A stretch of DNA of 54,539 bases, taken from Methanoculleus sp. UBA303. Its GTDB lineage: Archaea; Halobacteriota; Methanomicrobia; Methanomicrobiales; Methanoculleaceae. This document shows, piece by piece, positions 46,182-53,543 of this stretch (positions within the stretch are counted from its first letter, which is position 1; each line of letters starts with the position of its first letter). The stretch is taken from positions 5,358 to 59,896 of the forward strand of contig DANY01000048.1 of the NCBI GenBank assembly GCA_002501655.1, written 5' to 3'. Under the pieces are notes generated by a model. That model was not told where the DNA came from and did no database searches. It was given only the letters and a program-made list of their open reading frames with translations. The translations under genes were made by a program, and so were the position numbers.

Positions 46182-46448
46182 ATGGATATCGGTATCACCA
46201 GGCTGAGTTCAAAGGGGCAGATTGTCATTCCGGCATTCATGCGGAGGGGGTTTCCTGAGGGTACACAACTGCTCATCGTCAGGGAGGGGGACCGCTTTAT
46301 TGTAAAACCGCTTGATGAACTGGAGCCGGAGCTGAAAGAGGATATTCTCTTTGCAGAAAGGACAGAGCGGGCGCTCCAGGAGTTTAAAGAGGGCAAATTT
46401 GTCAAGAAGGACCATGCCGATTTCGTTCGTGATCTTGAATCATGGTGA
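46182..46448 (+). CDS. AbrB/MazE-type (SpoVT-AbrB) antitoxin
   Basis: The start is the ATG at 46182 (88 residues). The N-terminal 45 residues are a swapped-hairpin AbrB domain (DIGITRLSSKGQIVIPAFMR; GTQLLIVREGDRFIVKPL). The acidic helical tail (LKEDILFAERTERALQEFKE) would bind the toxin. GAGGATC lies upstream as a ribosome-binding site. It overlaps the toxin gene by 7 bases; the AbrB-with-RelE combination is a known archaeal arrangement. Confidence 0.87.
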   Translation: MDIGITRLSSKGQIVIPAFMRRGFPEGTQLLIVREGDRFIVKPLDELEPELKEDILFAERTERALQEFKEGKFVKKDHADFVRDLESW

Positions 46449-46690
46449 CTGTTGCCTACGGCGCGTCCTTTGAGAGAACGATCAGGAAGATCCGTGACGG
46501 CAGAATAAAGGACCGGGTGAAACAACAGATCCTTAAGATCATCAACGATCCGGTGATCGGAAAACCGATGAGATATGGCAGAAAGCAGACGAGGGAGGTA
46601 TATATCCCTCCATTCCGGTTGTCATACTGCTATGATGAGCGAAGGGATCTCCTGATCTTTCTCGATCTCTACCATAAGGACGAGCAGTAA
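46442..46690 (+). CDS. RelE-family toxin paired with AbrB antitoxin
   Basis: The 82-residue protein is RelE-like: SFERTIRKIRDGRIKDRVKQ, IINDPVIGKPMRYGRKQTRE and YIPPFRLSYCYDERRDLLIF, ending LDLYHKDEQ. The conserved basic residues and terminal YHKxE are kept. It is co-translated with its antitoxin. Confidence 0.85.
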   Translation: MVTVAYGASFERTIRKIRDGRIKDRVKQQILKIINDPVIGKPMRYGRKQTREVYIPPFRLSYCYDERRDLLIFLDLYHKDEQ

Positions 46691-46870
46691 CGGATAGCAA
46701 CGCTCTGTAAGACCATGTGTTTTTCGCGTTCAGGAACTATTATCCCATTTCTGCAATAACCCCGGCCGTTCGCGGCGCATCGAGCCACCTCCGTCCAGGG
46801 GCTCTGGTGCGGCGGCGGAGTCTGGCTCGTCCGATCTTTGCGATTAACGACGCGTGCCCCGCCAGGGTGT

Positions 46871-47012
46871 GATGGGCCGAAGGGCCGGAGCGCGAGCACC
46901 GCGAGGCTGCGAGGGCAGGCGGAGTTCGAGAAAACCCGGAGGGTTTTCGAGTGACGACGCTCCGGCAGGAACGGCTGTCCGCAGGATGCGATGGGCCGAA
47001 GGGCCCTGGCCG
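46871..47012. repeat. REP-like hairpin repeat region
   Basis: GATGGGCCGAAGGGCC occurs at 46871-46886 and 46990-47005. Between them lie GAGCGCGAGCACCGCGAGG (46888 on) and a perfect 8-base hairpin GAAAACCC/GGGTTTTC (46930-46948). A related block is inserted in copy E at 47204-47300, and the GAGCGTGAGCACCG part recurs at 50845. Confidence 0.6.
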
Positions 47013-47020
47013 CTCCACTC

Positions 47021-47361
47021 TTAGAACGGGAAGATCGCATACTGGATGTACCAGATGTACTGCACCACGGGTATCCAGAAGTGGTAGCCCTCCCGGCAGC
47101 TGGTGGCGAATCGGAAGTCGACGACGAGTTCCCAGGCGAGGGGGAAGAGCATCACCACCGGGACCGTGTAGGCAAGGAGGCGGGGGGAGGCGCGGCGGGC
47201 GAGGAGCGACTGGCCGCAGGGTGCGATGGGCTGAAGGGCCGGAGCTGGAGAAACCCGAAGGGTTTCGGGTCAGGAGCGTGAGCACCGTTAGGTGCGAAGA
47301 CGGCAACGTAGAGCACCGCAACACCGGCGAGGAAGAGATAAGTGAGGGTCGTGATGAACGC
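47021..47361 (-). pseudogene. 3' remnant (copy E) of the GT-C-like membrane-protein gene, split by a REP-like insert
   Basis: From the stop at 47021 the minus strand matches the last part of the intact gene, YHFWIPVVQYIWYIQYAIFP-type end and PRLLAYTVPVVMLFPLAWEL. About 98 bases of repeat sequence (47204-47300) interrupt it, after which ITTLTYLFLAGVAVLYVAVF resumes. The match ends near 47361. The insert carries GATGGGCTGAAGGGCC, a GAAACCC/GGGTTTC hairpin and GAGCGTGAGCACCG. Confidence 0.78.
47204..47300. repeat. REP-like element inserted in copy E
   Basis: The three modules seen at 46871-47012 recur here in compact form: GATGGGCTGAAGGGCC (47225), a 7-base hairpin GAAACCC-GAA-GGGTTTC (about 47249-47265) and GAGCGTGAGCACCG plus GGTGCGA (47274-47297). 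Flanking sequence resumes the membrane-gene reading, so this looks like a true insertion. Confidence 0.62.
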
Positions 47362-47414
47362 CGGAAGAGTCTTCACCAACCATTGTAAATATGACCAGCA
47401 CTTACAGTATTGTC

Positions 47415-47618
47415 ATGGTTGCAACCAAGCGGATACCGGTCTCAGAAGGTGTATGGGAGGACATCTCCGATCTCAAGCGCCCGGGACAGACGTTCGATGA
47501 TCTCCTCTCCCACATGGTGGAACTGGAGAAGAAGCGCCGGTTCATCGAGGATATGGATCGTATCGAGGCGGAGGGGGATTTCGTGGAGCTGAATTTTGAC
47601 GTTCCGGATACTGATTAA
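47415..47618 (+). CDS. antitoxin of RelE-type pair
   Basis: The start is the ATG at 47415 (67 residues, MVATKRIPVSEGVWEDISDL). It shares KRIPV, W-x-D, DLK and D-x-LLSxM with the antitoxin at 36165-36395, and ends in an acidic tail (FVELNFDVPDTD). It overlaps the toxin gene by about 23 bases. Confidence 0.77.
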   Translation: MVATKRIPVSEGVWEDISDLKRPGQTFDDLLSHMVELEKKRRFIEDMDRIEAEGDFVELNFDVPDTD

Positions 47619-47886
47619 CCGCAAGGTCCTTGAGAGTATCCGGAGTTTCCGCCCGAAGAGCCGGCAGATCGTCATGGAGAAACTGAAGATGCTTCAAGAA
47701 GATCCGTTCCCCGGTGGCGGAAGCGATAAGGAACGTCTGTATGTTCAGGGACGGGAAGACACCTATCGCCTTCATATAAGCCATACCTTCACGGCATTCT
47801 ATCGCATCCATGAGGCAGAGCAGGAGGTTCATGTTATCGCCGTGATGCCGATCGAGCGAGCGCACAAGTGGTATGGGCGTTTCTAA
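47596..47886 (+). CDS. RelE/ParE-superfamily toxin
   Basis: The 96-residue product starts at a TTG inside the antitoxin gene; no ATG or GTG is available at a suitable place. It contains ILINRKVLESIRSFRPKSRQ, EDTYRLHISHTFTAFYRIHE and MPIERAHKWYGRF, and is a paralogue of the toxin at 35862-36143. Use of TTG within the overlap should keep toxin translation low. Confidence 0.8.
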   Translation: MTFRILINRKVLESIRSFRPKSRQIVMEKLKMLQEDPFPGGGSDKERLYVQGREDTYRLHISHTFTAFYRIHEAEQEVHVIAVMPIERAHKWYGRF

Positions 47887-48247
47887 CTCCAGGGGTCAAC
47901 TGTTAACCCTATCGTGCAATTATTCAGCCCGACGGTGATGTTGTAAAACCGCGTGAACCACCCCCGGCTTTGCGCAGGGGGTCTTTTTGCTCTGCCGTTC
48001 GCACCTCCGGTGCTCAAACTCCACCCCCGCAAAGGCACGACGGAGAAGCGGGGAGCGCATCACTCCTCACTTCCCGTCTCTCCCTCGTAATCGTCGCATT
48101 CATCCTCAGCGCCCTCGGTCTCCAGGATGTACCCCGCGACGGCGAGGATGAGCGGCACCCCGACGGGACGGCAAACCCCGTCGGGCCGTGGAGGGTGGGG
48201 CCGTACCCTGGGTTGCGACGAACCTGCAAACGTCAACTTCCTGCCCT
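47887..48247. other. region between the TA pair and the membrane-protein gene
   Basis: Holds a likely terminator (47959-47988). At 48060-48170 a minus-strand open tail reads GVPLILAVAGYILETEGAED and ends GETGSEE; it could be the end of a lost gene, but nothing upstream supports one. Confidence 0.35.
47959..47988 (+). terminator. hairpin plus T-run terminator
   Basis: ACCCCCGGC and GCAGGGGGT form an 8-of-9 stem, followed by CTTTTT, about 75-100 bases after the toxin stop. Confidence 0.45.
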
Positions 48248-50008
48248 TCAGAGCGGGAAGATCGCATACTGGATGTACCAGATGTACTGCACCACGGGTA
48301 TCCAGAAGTGGTAGCCCTCCCAGCAACTGGTGGCGAACCGGAAGTCGACAATGACTTCCCAGGCGAGCGGGAAGAGCATCAGCACCGGGACGGCATAGGC
48401 GAGGAGGCGGGGGGAAGCGCGTTTTGCGAGCACGGCAATGTAGAGCACCGCGGCTCCGGCGAGGAAGAGGTAGGTGAGGGTCGTGATGAACGTGACCTGC
48501 CCGGCGGGGTTGTTGCCGGCGATGACCTGGAGGATGATGAATATGAGCGGGAGGTCGACGACTGCGAGCCAGAAGAGGACCTTGAGCGCCTCCCCGACCC
48601 CGTCGCCGTCGAGACCGGCGTGCTTCAGGGCGTAGACCCCGATGACGAGCAGGGGGAGGTAAGCCGGCGAGAGGTAGCGCATGTCGGGGACGATCCCGGG
48701 GCTTGCTGACATCCCCGGGAGGGAGCGGGCGTAGGCGAGCACCACAAGGGCGGCGGCGAGGGCGAAGAAGGCAAGGAACCGGGCGTCCCGGGAGGGGATC
48801 CCGGTCGATCTGTGGCGGATGAGGGCGTAGCCGGCCGCTCCGGCGAGGAGGAGGGCGAAGAACGAGAGCGGCGAGACCTGGAAGAACGCGGCGGAGCCGT
48901 CGCGGACCGGGTCGAAGAAGGCGCCGTAGAGGCCGGAGAGGAGGTCGCCGGGCGGGGGGGTGTAGTGCCCGATCAGAGTGCTCCAGAGGCTCTCCGACCC
49001 GGAGGGGAGTGCTTTCCCCCCGGCTGCGGCGTAGCCCGCCACCCAGGGGAGGACGAGCGGGTGGCCGGAGAGTCCCCAGTTGTTCACGATGAGCGGGAGG
49101 GCGCCGAGCGGGACCCCGGCAGCGGCGAGGACGGTTTTGCCGACCTCTCGCCGCCCTTTTCCTGCCGCGACGGCGATCCCGAAGAGGAAGAACCCGGCGG
49201 CGAGCGCCGGCCCGAGCTCCGGCCGCGCCCATGCTGTCCACCCGACGGCGACGAACGACGCAAAGAGGTAGAGAGGGTTCTCCCGGGAGAGGTAGAGGGT
49301 GAAGCAGTAGAGCGCGACGACGAAGAGGAGGGCGACGAGCGCGTGGTCCTTCGCGTTCCCGGACCAGAAGAGGTACGAGGAGCAGCAGACCGTCGCGGCG
49401 AGCCCGAAGACCCCCCAGCGGTCGGACCCGAGGACTTCGCGGAAGATGAGGAACGCGACGACCGCGAGGAGGGCGAAGACGACGCTGTTCGTGAAGACAA
49501 TCGCGGCGACCTCGGGGTAGACGCCCACGTCATAGGGCTGCACCCCCCGCACGAACCAGAACGGCCGGTAGAGCGCCGCGTTGAGGATGAAGAGCACGCC
49601 CCAGGATATGATCCCGGCCCAGGTCCAGGGGATCCCCCGGAAGCGGGCGTATCGAGGATACCAGAACTCGACCATGAGGAGCACGGCGAGGAGGAGGGCG
49701 GACCAGAGGAGGAGCACGGCGAAGCGGAAGTCATCGCCGAAGAGCGAGAAGAGGTGGTAGGCGGGGAGCGAGGCGACCGGGAGGGCGAGGGTGTAGCAGA
49801 GGGTGTCGTGGTGGGAGGCGGCGTAGCCGGCGCTGCCGTAGGGAGTGTAGCCGAAGAGGAGGTCGTTCCCGGTGACGAGGTGGTTCAACTGGTCGGCGGT
49901 GATCCACTCGTCGGTGATGTAGAGGATGGGATAACCGATGGTGAGGGAGAGAAGACAGCAGAGGAACGTGATGAGTAGCGCTTTCTTCAAAAAAAGATGG
50001 TTGTTCAT
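48248..50008 (-). CDS. polytopic membrane protein, possible GT-C-type glycosyltransferase
   Basis: The intact 586-residue protein has about 12 membrane helices. After the first helix comes an acidic extracytoplasmic loop (YITDEWITADQLNHLVTGND), the position where GT-C glycosyltransferases (ArnT/PMT/GT39-like) carry catalytic Asp/Glu. Loops such as YRPFWFVRGVQPYDVGVYPE and WSGNAKDHALVALL follow; the end is YHFWIPVVQYIWYIQYAIFP. I infer a GT-C-like role; no family motif is decisive. The gene lies 9 bases downstream of a type IV pilin gene on the same strand, so it may modify or export that pilin. Five truncated copies of its 3' half (37794-47361) precede it in coordinates, all on the same strand. 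Confidence 0.75.
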   Translation of the reverse strand: MNNHLFLKKALLITFLCCLLSLTIGYPILYITDEWITADQLNHLVTGNDLLFGYTPYGSAGYAASHHDTLCYTLALPVASLPAYHLFSLFGDDFRFAVLLLWSALLLAVLLMVEFWYPRYARFRGIPWTWAGIISWGVLFILNAALYRPFWFVRGVQPYDVGVYPEVAAIVFTNSVVFALLAVVAFLIFREVLGSDRWGVFGLAATVCCSSYLFWSGNAKDHALVALLFVVALYCFTLYLSRENPLYLFASFVAVGWTAWARPELGPALAAGFFLFGIAVAAGKGRREVGKTVLAAAGVPLGALPLIVNNWGLSGHPLVLPWVAGYAAAGGKALPSGSESLWSTLIGHYTPPPGDLLSGLYGAFFDPVRDGSAAFFQVSPLSFFALLLAGAAGYALIRHRSTGIPSRDARFLAFFALAAALVVLAYARSLPGMSASPGIVPDMRYLSPAYLPLLVIGVYALKHAGLDGDGVGEALKVLFWLAVVDLPLIFIILQVIAGNNPAGQVTFITTLTYLFLAGAAVLYIAVLAKRASPRLLAYAVPVLMLFPLAWEVIVDFRFATSCWEGYHFWIPVVQYIWYIQYAIFPL

Positions 50009-50017
50009 GGGGAGTGC

Positions 50018-50476
50018 TTACACGTAAGTGTCGAGCACGACGTGTTCGGAACCATCTTTGAAGTAACCGGTGACCACGACATGATCTTGTTTAGGAGACC
50101 CTCCCGAAAGGCTAATCGAGACACCTATGGGAAAATCTTTCTTCTCCGCTGACCGCACATCAGAGAGTGTGTTTTTTGTTGCAGCTGTTTCGCTATTATC
50201 TGAGTAGATATATGTCACTACCTGGCTCCCACCATTTTCCGTTACAGTAGCCTTCAAGTACTCCAGTGTGGCTGCATCAGCACCGCCATGATAGGTCAGG
50301 ACGACATTATCGCCATTCTGCCCGGCCGTAACCGCAACCGTCTTCGTCGTCCCGATGTTCGATCCCATCCCAAACACAAACGCCGCGATCACCGCGGCGA
50401 GGATCACCGTGATCGCGACCATGAGGATGACCCCGATCACCGGTGATACTGCGTCTTCATTCTCTCTGAAGTTCAT
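50018..50476 (-). CDS. archaeal type IV pilin
   Basis: The 152-residue protein has the canonical archaeal pilin N-terminus [20 protein letters not shown] followed by [17 protein letters not shown]. Prepilin peptidase cleavage is expected before AVSPV. The beta-rich head ([20 protein letters not shown]) has several Asn-x-Ser/Thr sites, which could be glycosylated. GAGGTG lies 8-9 bases ahead of the ATG. It is the first gene of a two-gene unit with the membrane protein 9 bases downstream. Confidence 0.9.
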   Translation of the reverse strand: MNFRENEDAVSPVIGVILMVAITVILAAVIAAFVFGMGSNIGTTKTVAVTAGQNGDNVVLTYHGGADAATLEYLKATVTENGGSQVVTYIYSDNSETAATKNTLSDVRSAEKKDFPIGVSISLSGGSPKQDHVVVTGYFKDGSEHVVLDTYV

Positions 50477-50547
50477 CTTACATACACCTCTCTGTTCTCA
50501 TGGCCCCGATGGGGCTACGAATTAACGAAACTAGGTCCTTTGTCAAG

Positions 50548-50557
50548 ATATATAAAG
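50548..50557 (-). promoter_or_regulatory. TATA box of the pilin operon
   Basis: On the minus strand CTTTATATAT lies 72-81 bases ahead of the pilin ATG, implying a leader of about 45-50 bases that holds the GAGGTG ribosome-binding site. Confidence 0.6.
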
Positions 50558-51129
50558 ATGTCGTAGATATTCTTTCCCGAACGATTTAATATCATCACCC
50601 GCGCCTGCGTGAAAGAATCTTTCGTGCTATAAATGAGTTGTTGAAACAAAAAACCGGGTCAGGATCGGCGTTTCAGGAAAAACACGGGCTCGCCACGCCC
50701 GGCATATACGTCAGGGACGCGCCGGGTTTTGGGGAGTGCGGAGCGGGATTCTCCCGGAGGCGCGGCCGGGCACCGCAAGGCCCCGGACGGGAGTCGCAAC
50801 TCCCCATACAACCGGGCTGCAGGCGCGATGGTTCGCCGGGAGCGGAGCGTGAGCACCGCCGGGTGCGAGTCATGGGGCGGGAGGAGCGGGCGGCCCCCGG
50901 GTATGCCGGCGGAGACGTTCGCACCCGGGCTGAGGAAGACGATCGAGAACGCCGCATAACCCCCGTCCCGCACGCAGAAGATTCTGAGTCGCCCCATCTC
51001 CCCGTACACAGAGGTTCTTTCATGACATCGGAGGCTATTGTACGGCCGACTCGCCTTCGGCCGCACTCTCCGCATGGCGTGCAACGATCACGCTCTCCCG
51101 CGTCACCCCTCGCCGGCCCCGGACAACCG
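50558..51129. other. gene-free stretch with repeat scraps
   Basis: At 50789-50830 a diverged form of the 100-base repeat of 52.1/52.95 kb is seen (GTCGCAACTCCCCATACAAC). At 50845-50868 lies GAGCGTGAGCACCGCCGGG, shared with the REP-like elements. No gene supported. Confidence 0.4.
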
Positions 51130-52050
51130 GCCGCCGTTTGCAACATCTAAATCCGGTTGCAAAGGGGTGCAAAGACATTTCGCGCTCGAACTCTGTGCTA
51201 CGTCGATATATTTCCAATTCCTCGATAAATCAGAATCTTCGATATTTTCGTTCGCAACAGATCCGGAACCGCCTCCCCTCACGGGAGTTCCCCGGAGAAC
51301 GGGGGAAGATCGGTTTTCACCGACCGTCCAGGGTGCAGCAGCGCCTCCATCCGGGCGCAGCCGGCAACCCAGGAGAGGTCGCGCTCGCTGTGCATCCGGT
51401 CGGCCTGAAACGACCACGGGCCGGCCCGGGGCTGCCGCGGGTTTTATAATCGGTCAGGAGCGTGCGGGTCATCACCCTCGCCCCCGGACGCCGCTCCCTC
51501 TCGCGCGAGGGTTATCGTCCAGTGCGCTGCTCTACCGCACCCATGTATCCACACTTTATCCGCACCCGGAGCAGGAGCGGCGCCTGTTCTGTCGAAACTC
51601 TGTGATACTATCCACACCCGGCATCATGTCCCCGTGCCCATCCGCTCGCCCGGGCGATCCGGTCGCCTGCAGCAGCATCCGGACCGTGAACTGCTCCCAG
51701 CCCATCCGGGCGATGGTCTGGAGCGCCGCCGCCGTTCCCGGTCATCTTCGAGTCCCGCTCGCCGCCCCGGTTGATCGCGGAATAAAAGCGGACCGCCGCA
51801 TCGAAGTCCTGGCGGGTTCGCCTCGATCCGGACCTCGCCGCCCATCTCCTCCCGTTCCCGCTGCAGGAACCGGAGCGCCGCGTGGCACTTGATCAGGTCA
51901 AAGAGCATCGCGGGGTTCCTGCAGTTCGCGGTGTTCGAGAACCCTATCCGCCGGGCGAAGGGGATGCGGACGGAGATCCGGTGCTGCTTCAGGAGCGCCC
52001 GGGCGTACCCCCGATGCGACCTTCTGTACAACAGTGCAAAATCCGATCCG
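51130..52050 (-). pseudogene. decayed C-terminal region of a replication-type (primase/helicase-like) protein
   Basis: The minus strand reads ISVRIPFARRIGFSNTANCR and NPAMLFDLIKCHAALRFLQR in one frame, then DFDAAVRFYSAINRGGERDS in a second and AALQTIARMGWEQFTVRMLL in a third. The pieces form one continuous protein pattern resembling the C-terminal third of large replication-type proteins from archaeal proviruses and integrated elements. At least two frameshifts lie near 51800 and 51740. Further down to 51130 the sequence is too eroded to follow. Family name is uncertain. Confidence 0.55.
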
Positions 52051-52100
52051 TATCCTCTCTGGTTGTACTATTCATTGAGAATCAGTGCATTCGACGAAGT

Positions 52101-52200
52101 CCCCGGGCGGCGGTTGCAACTTCCCGTACAACCGGTTGCGGCCATCGCCGGCCGGGCCCCCCCGGGCCCGCAGGGCCGCCTTCCTACCGGCGGATGCTGC
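52101..52200. repeat. 100-base repeat, copy 1
   Basis: From CCCCGGGCGGCGGTTGCAAC to GGCGGATGCTGC this is nearly identical to 52942-53041, differing at a handful of positions. Copy 2 lies just past the 3' end of the relE gene at 53023-53283. Confidence 0.75.
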
Positions 52201-52345
52201 CCCGGGTGCAGGAACCGGAAGGTGTTCGCCCTTGATCGTGAGGATGACCCCGAGCCGGCAGGCGGGCGTTCCGGGGAACCCGGCCTGGTTACCGACGTGC
52301 GGGCAGGGGTTCCCCCGGAGCCCGGCCGGCATCATCCTGATGGAA
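52197..52345 (-). pseudogene. decayed relE copy
   Basis: In the minus frame AGLRGNPCPHVGNQAGFPGT and GVILTIKGEHLPV match AGIRENPYQHVRNLGGFPGT and RVILTIEDEHLLI of the intact toxin at 53023-53283. The N-terminal third is missing and codons are lost around the YRLRVGQY segment. Together with the flanking 100-base repeat this is a duplicated and decayed relE locus. Confidence 0.7.
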
Positions 52346-52370
52346 GTATTCCGGGCCGAGATTCGATCAG

Positions 52371-52396
52371 TATTATCACCCTGAAGGGTAATATCA
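52371..52396 (+). promoter_or_regulatory. inverted repeat at the hicBA promoter
   Basis: TATTATCACCCT-GA-AGGGTAATATCA is an imperfect inverted repeat (9 of 12 matched) ending 19 bases before the hicB ATG. It could be an operator or part of the promoter; the short HicB has no obvious DNA-binding domain, so the binder is unknown. Confidence 0.4.
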
Positions 52397-52414
52397 CACA
52401 GTATCGGTGAGAGC

Positions 52415-52627
52415 ATGAGGGTATTCACGGCCGTGCTGTATAAGGAAGAAGACGTTTACGTAGCCGAGTGTCCGGAAGTCGGCACCGTCAGTCAGGGCAA
52501 GACCGTAGAAGAAGCAGTAGCAAACCTCAAGGAAGCAACGGAGTTGTACCTGGAAGAATTTCCACTGGAAGACGGACGAAGGCCGATCATCACGATGTTT
52601 GAGGTGGCCGTGGGTGCCGGGACTTAA
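52415..52627 (+). CDS. hicB: HicB-family antitoxin
   Basis: The 70-residue protein has the HicB fold pattern: FTAVLYKEEDVYVAECPEVG, then TVSQGKTVEEAVANLKEATE and LYLEEFP. It lacks the extra C-terminal DNA-binding domain found in longer HicB proteins. It overlaps hicA by 14 bases. Confidence 0.9.
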   Translation: MRVFTAVLYKEEDVYVAECPEVGTVSQGKTVEEAVANLKEATELYLEEFPLEDGRRPIITMFEVAVGAGT

Positions 52628-52844
52628 ACCGGTCTCAGGCGAGACCGTGATAAAAATCCTCACGAAAGAATACAGATTCGCCGTAAGCGGACAATCCGGG
52701 AGTCATGTGCGGCTCTCGAAACAGACCCCGCAGGGGAAAGTGGGAACGGTTGTCCCGCTCCATAGGGAGTTAACGATCGGTACTCTTCGGGGCATCCTGC
52801 GGTTGGCGAAGATCGAACCTGAGGATTTTGCCCGATATCTGTAA
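52614..52844 (+). CDS. hicA: HicA-family mRNA interferase toxin
   Basis: I choose the GTG at 52614 (76 residues), which puts the family start PVSGETVIKIL near the N-terminus; an upstream start at 52599 is possible. The double-stranded-RNA-binding-like fold ends with the catalytic histidine in SGQSGSHVRLSK, and TVVPLHRELTIGTLRGILR follows. It is complete and co-translated with hicB. The order here is antitoxin first. Confidence 0.9.
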   Translation: MPGLKPVSGETVIKILTKEYRFAVSGQSGSHVRLSKQTPQGKVGTVVPLHRELTIGTLRGILRLAKIEPEDFARYL

Positions 52845-52941
52845 AGCAATCCATAATCTCTCTTTTTGACTGTCGCACTTCGTATGGGGGGCTTCCGGCG
52901 GTGCCCAACCATCCGCCAGGGTCTCGCCCCCCCTGCCACAC

Positions 52942-53041
52942 CCCGGGCGGCGGTTGCAACTTCCCGTACAACCGGTTGCGGCCATCGCCAGCCGGGCACC
53001 CCCGGCCCGCAGGGCCGCCTTCCTACCGGTGGATGCTGCTC
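52942..53041. repeat. 100-base repeat, copy 2
   Basis: Near-identical partner of 52101-52200. It abuts and slightly overlaps the 3' end of the relE gene on the minus strand. Confidence 0.75.
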
Positions 53042-53283
53042 CGGTGTCCTACTTCAAGTACAAGAATCAGAAGGTGTTCATCCTCGATCGTGAGGATGAC
53101 CCGGTACTGGCCTACCCTGAGCCGGTAGACCGGCGTTCCGGGGAACCCGCCCAGGTTACGGACATGCTGGTAGGGATTCTCCCGGATTCCGGCGACGGAC
53201 CGGATGACCTGGCGGGCCGCCTCGGCGGGAAGACTGCGGAGGTCCCGCCGGGCCCGGGCGGTGTAGGTGACCGTGCAGGTCAT
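53023..53283 (-). CDS. RelE-family toxin
   Basis: The 86-residue protein shows TYTARARRDLRSLPAEAARQ, then NPYQHVRNLGGFPGTPVYRL, RVGQYRVILTIEDEHLLILV and LEVGHRSSIHR, a complete RelE fold. The ATG overlaps the antitoxin stop (ATGA). A decayed copy lies about 0.8 kb to the left beyond hicBA. Confidence 0.9.
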   Translation of the reverse strand: MTCTVTYTARARRDLRSLPAEAARQVIRSVAGIRENPYQHVRNLGGFPGTPVYRLRVGQYRVILTIEDEHLLILVLEVGHRSSIHR

Positions 53284-53516
53284 TCCTCCACACCAAACTC
53301 CTTTCGGATCTCATCCTCAGAGTAGAGCCGGCCTGATCGGATGTCCTCCATTGCTTCCTCGATGCCCCGGATGGCCTCCTCCGAGAGGGGCTCGTCGTCA
53401 ACGGCCATATCGATCAGGTGGCCGATAACATCGTTGTACGACTCCTTCGGATGCCGTTTCAGGCCCTCCAGGCGGCTCTTGTTCTCCGGCGTGATCCAGA
53501 CAGTAGTGGCGGACAT
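53280..53516 (-). CDS. antitoxin of RelE-type pair
   Basis: The 78-residue protein has a probable DNA-binding start (TTVWITPENKSRLEGLKRHP), a middle KESYNDVIGHLIDMA and an acidic end (IEEAMEDIRSGRLYSEDEIR). It is paralogous to the antitoxin at 39728-39967. Confidence 0.82.
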   Translation of the reverse strand: MSATTVWITPENKSRLEGLKRHPKESYNDVIGHLIDMAVDDEPLSEEAIRGIEEAMEDIRSGRLYSEDEIRKEFGVEE

Positions 53517-53543
53517 GTCAATGCCTATAGGCCATTATAGGGT

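Noticed and set aside
46871..47300. possible CRISPR array
   Set aside because: Repeats are few, modular and irregularly spaced, without uniform spacers; no cas genes are present.
48812..49978. 388-codon plus-strand open frame rich in Glu and Gly
   Set aside because: Antisense of the polytopic membrane protein; hydrophobic codons read backwards give Glu-rich text.
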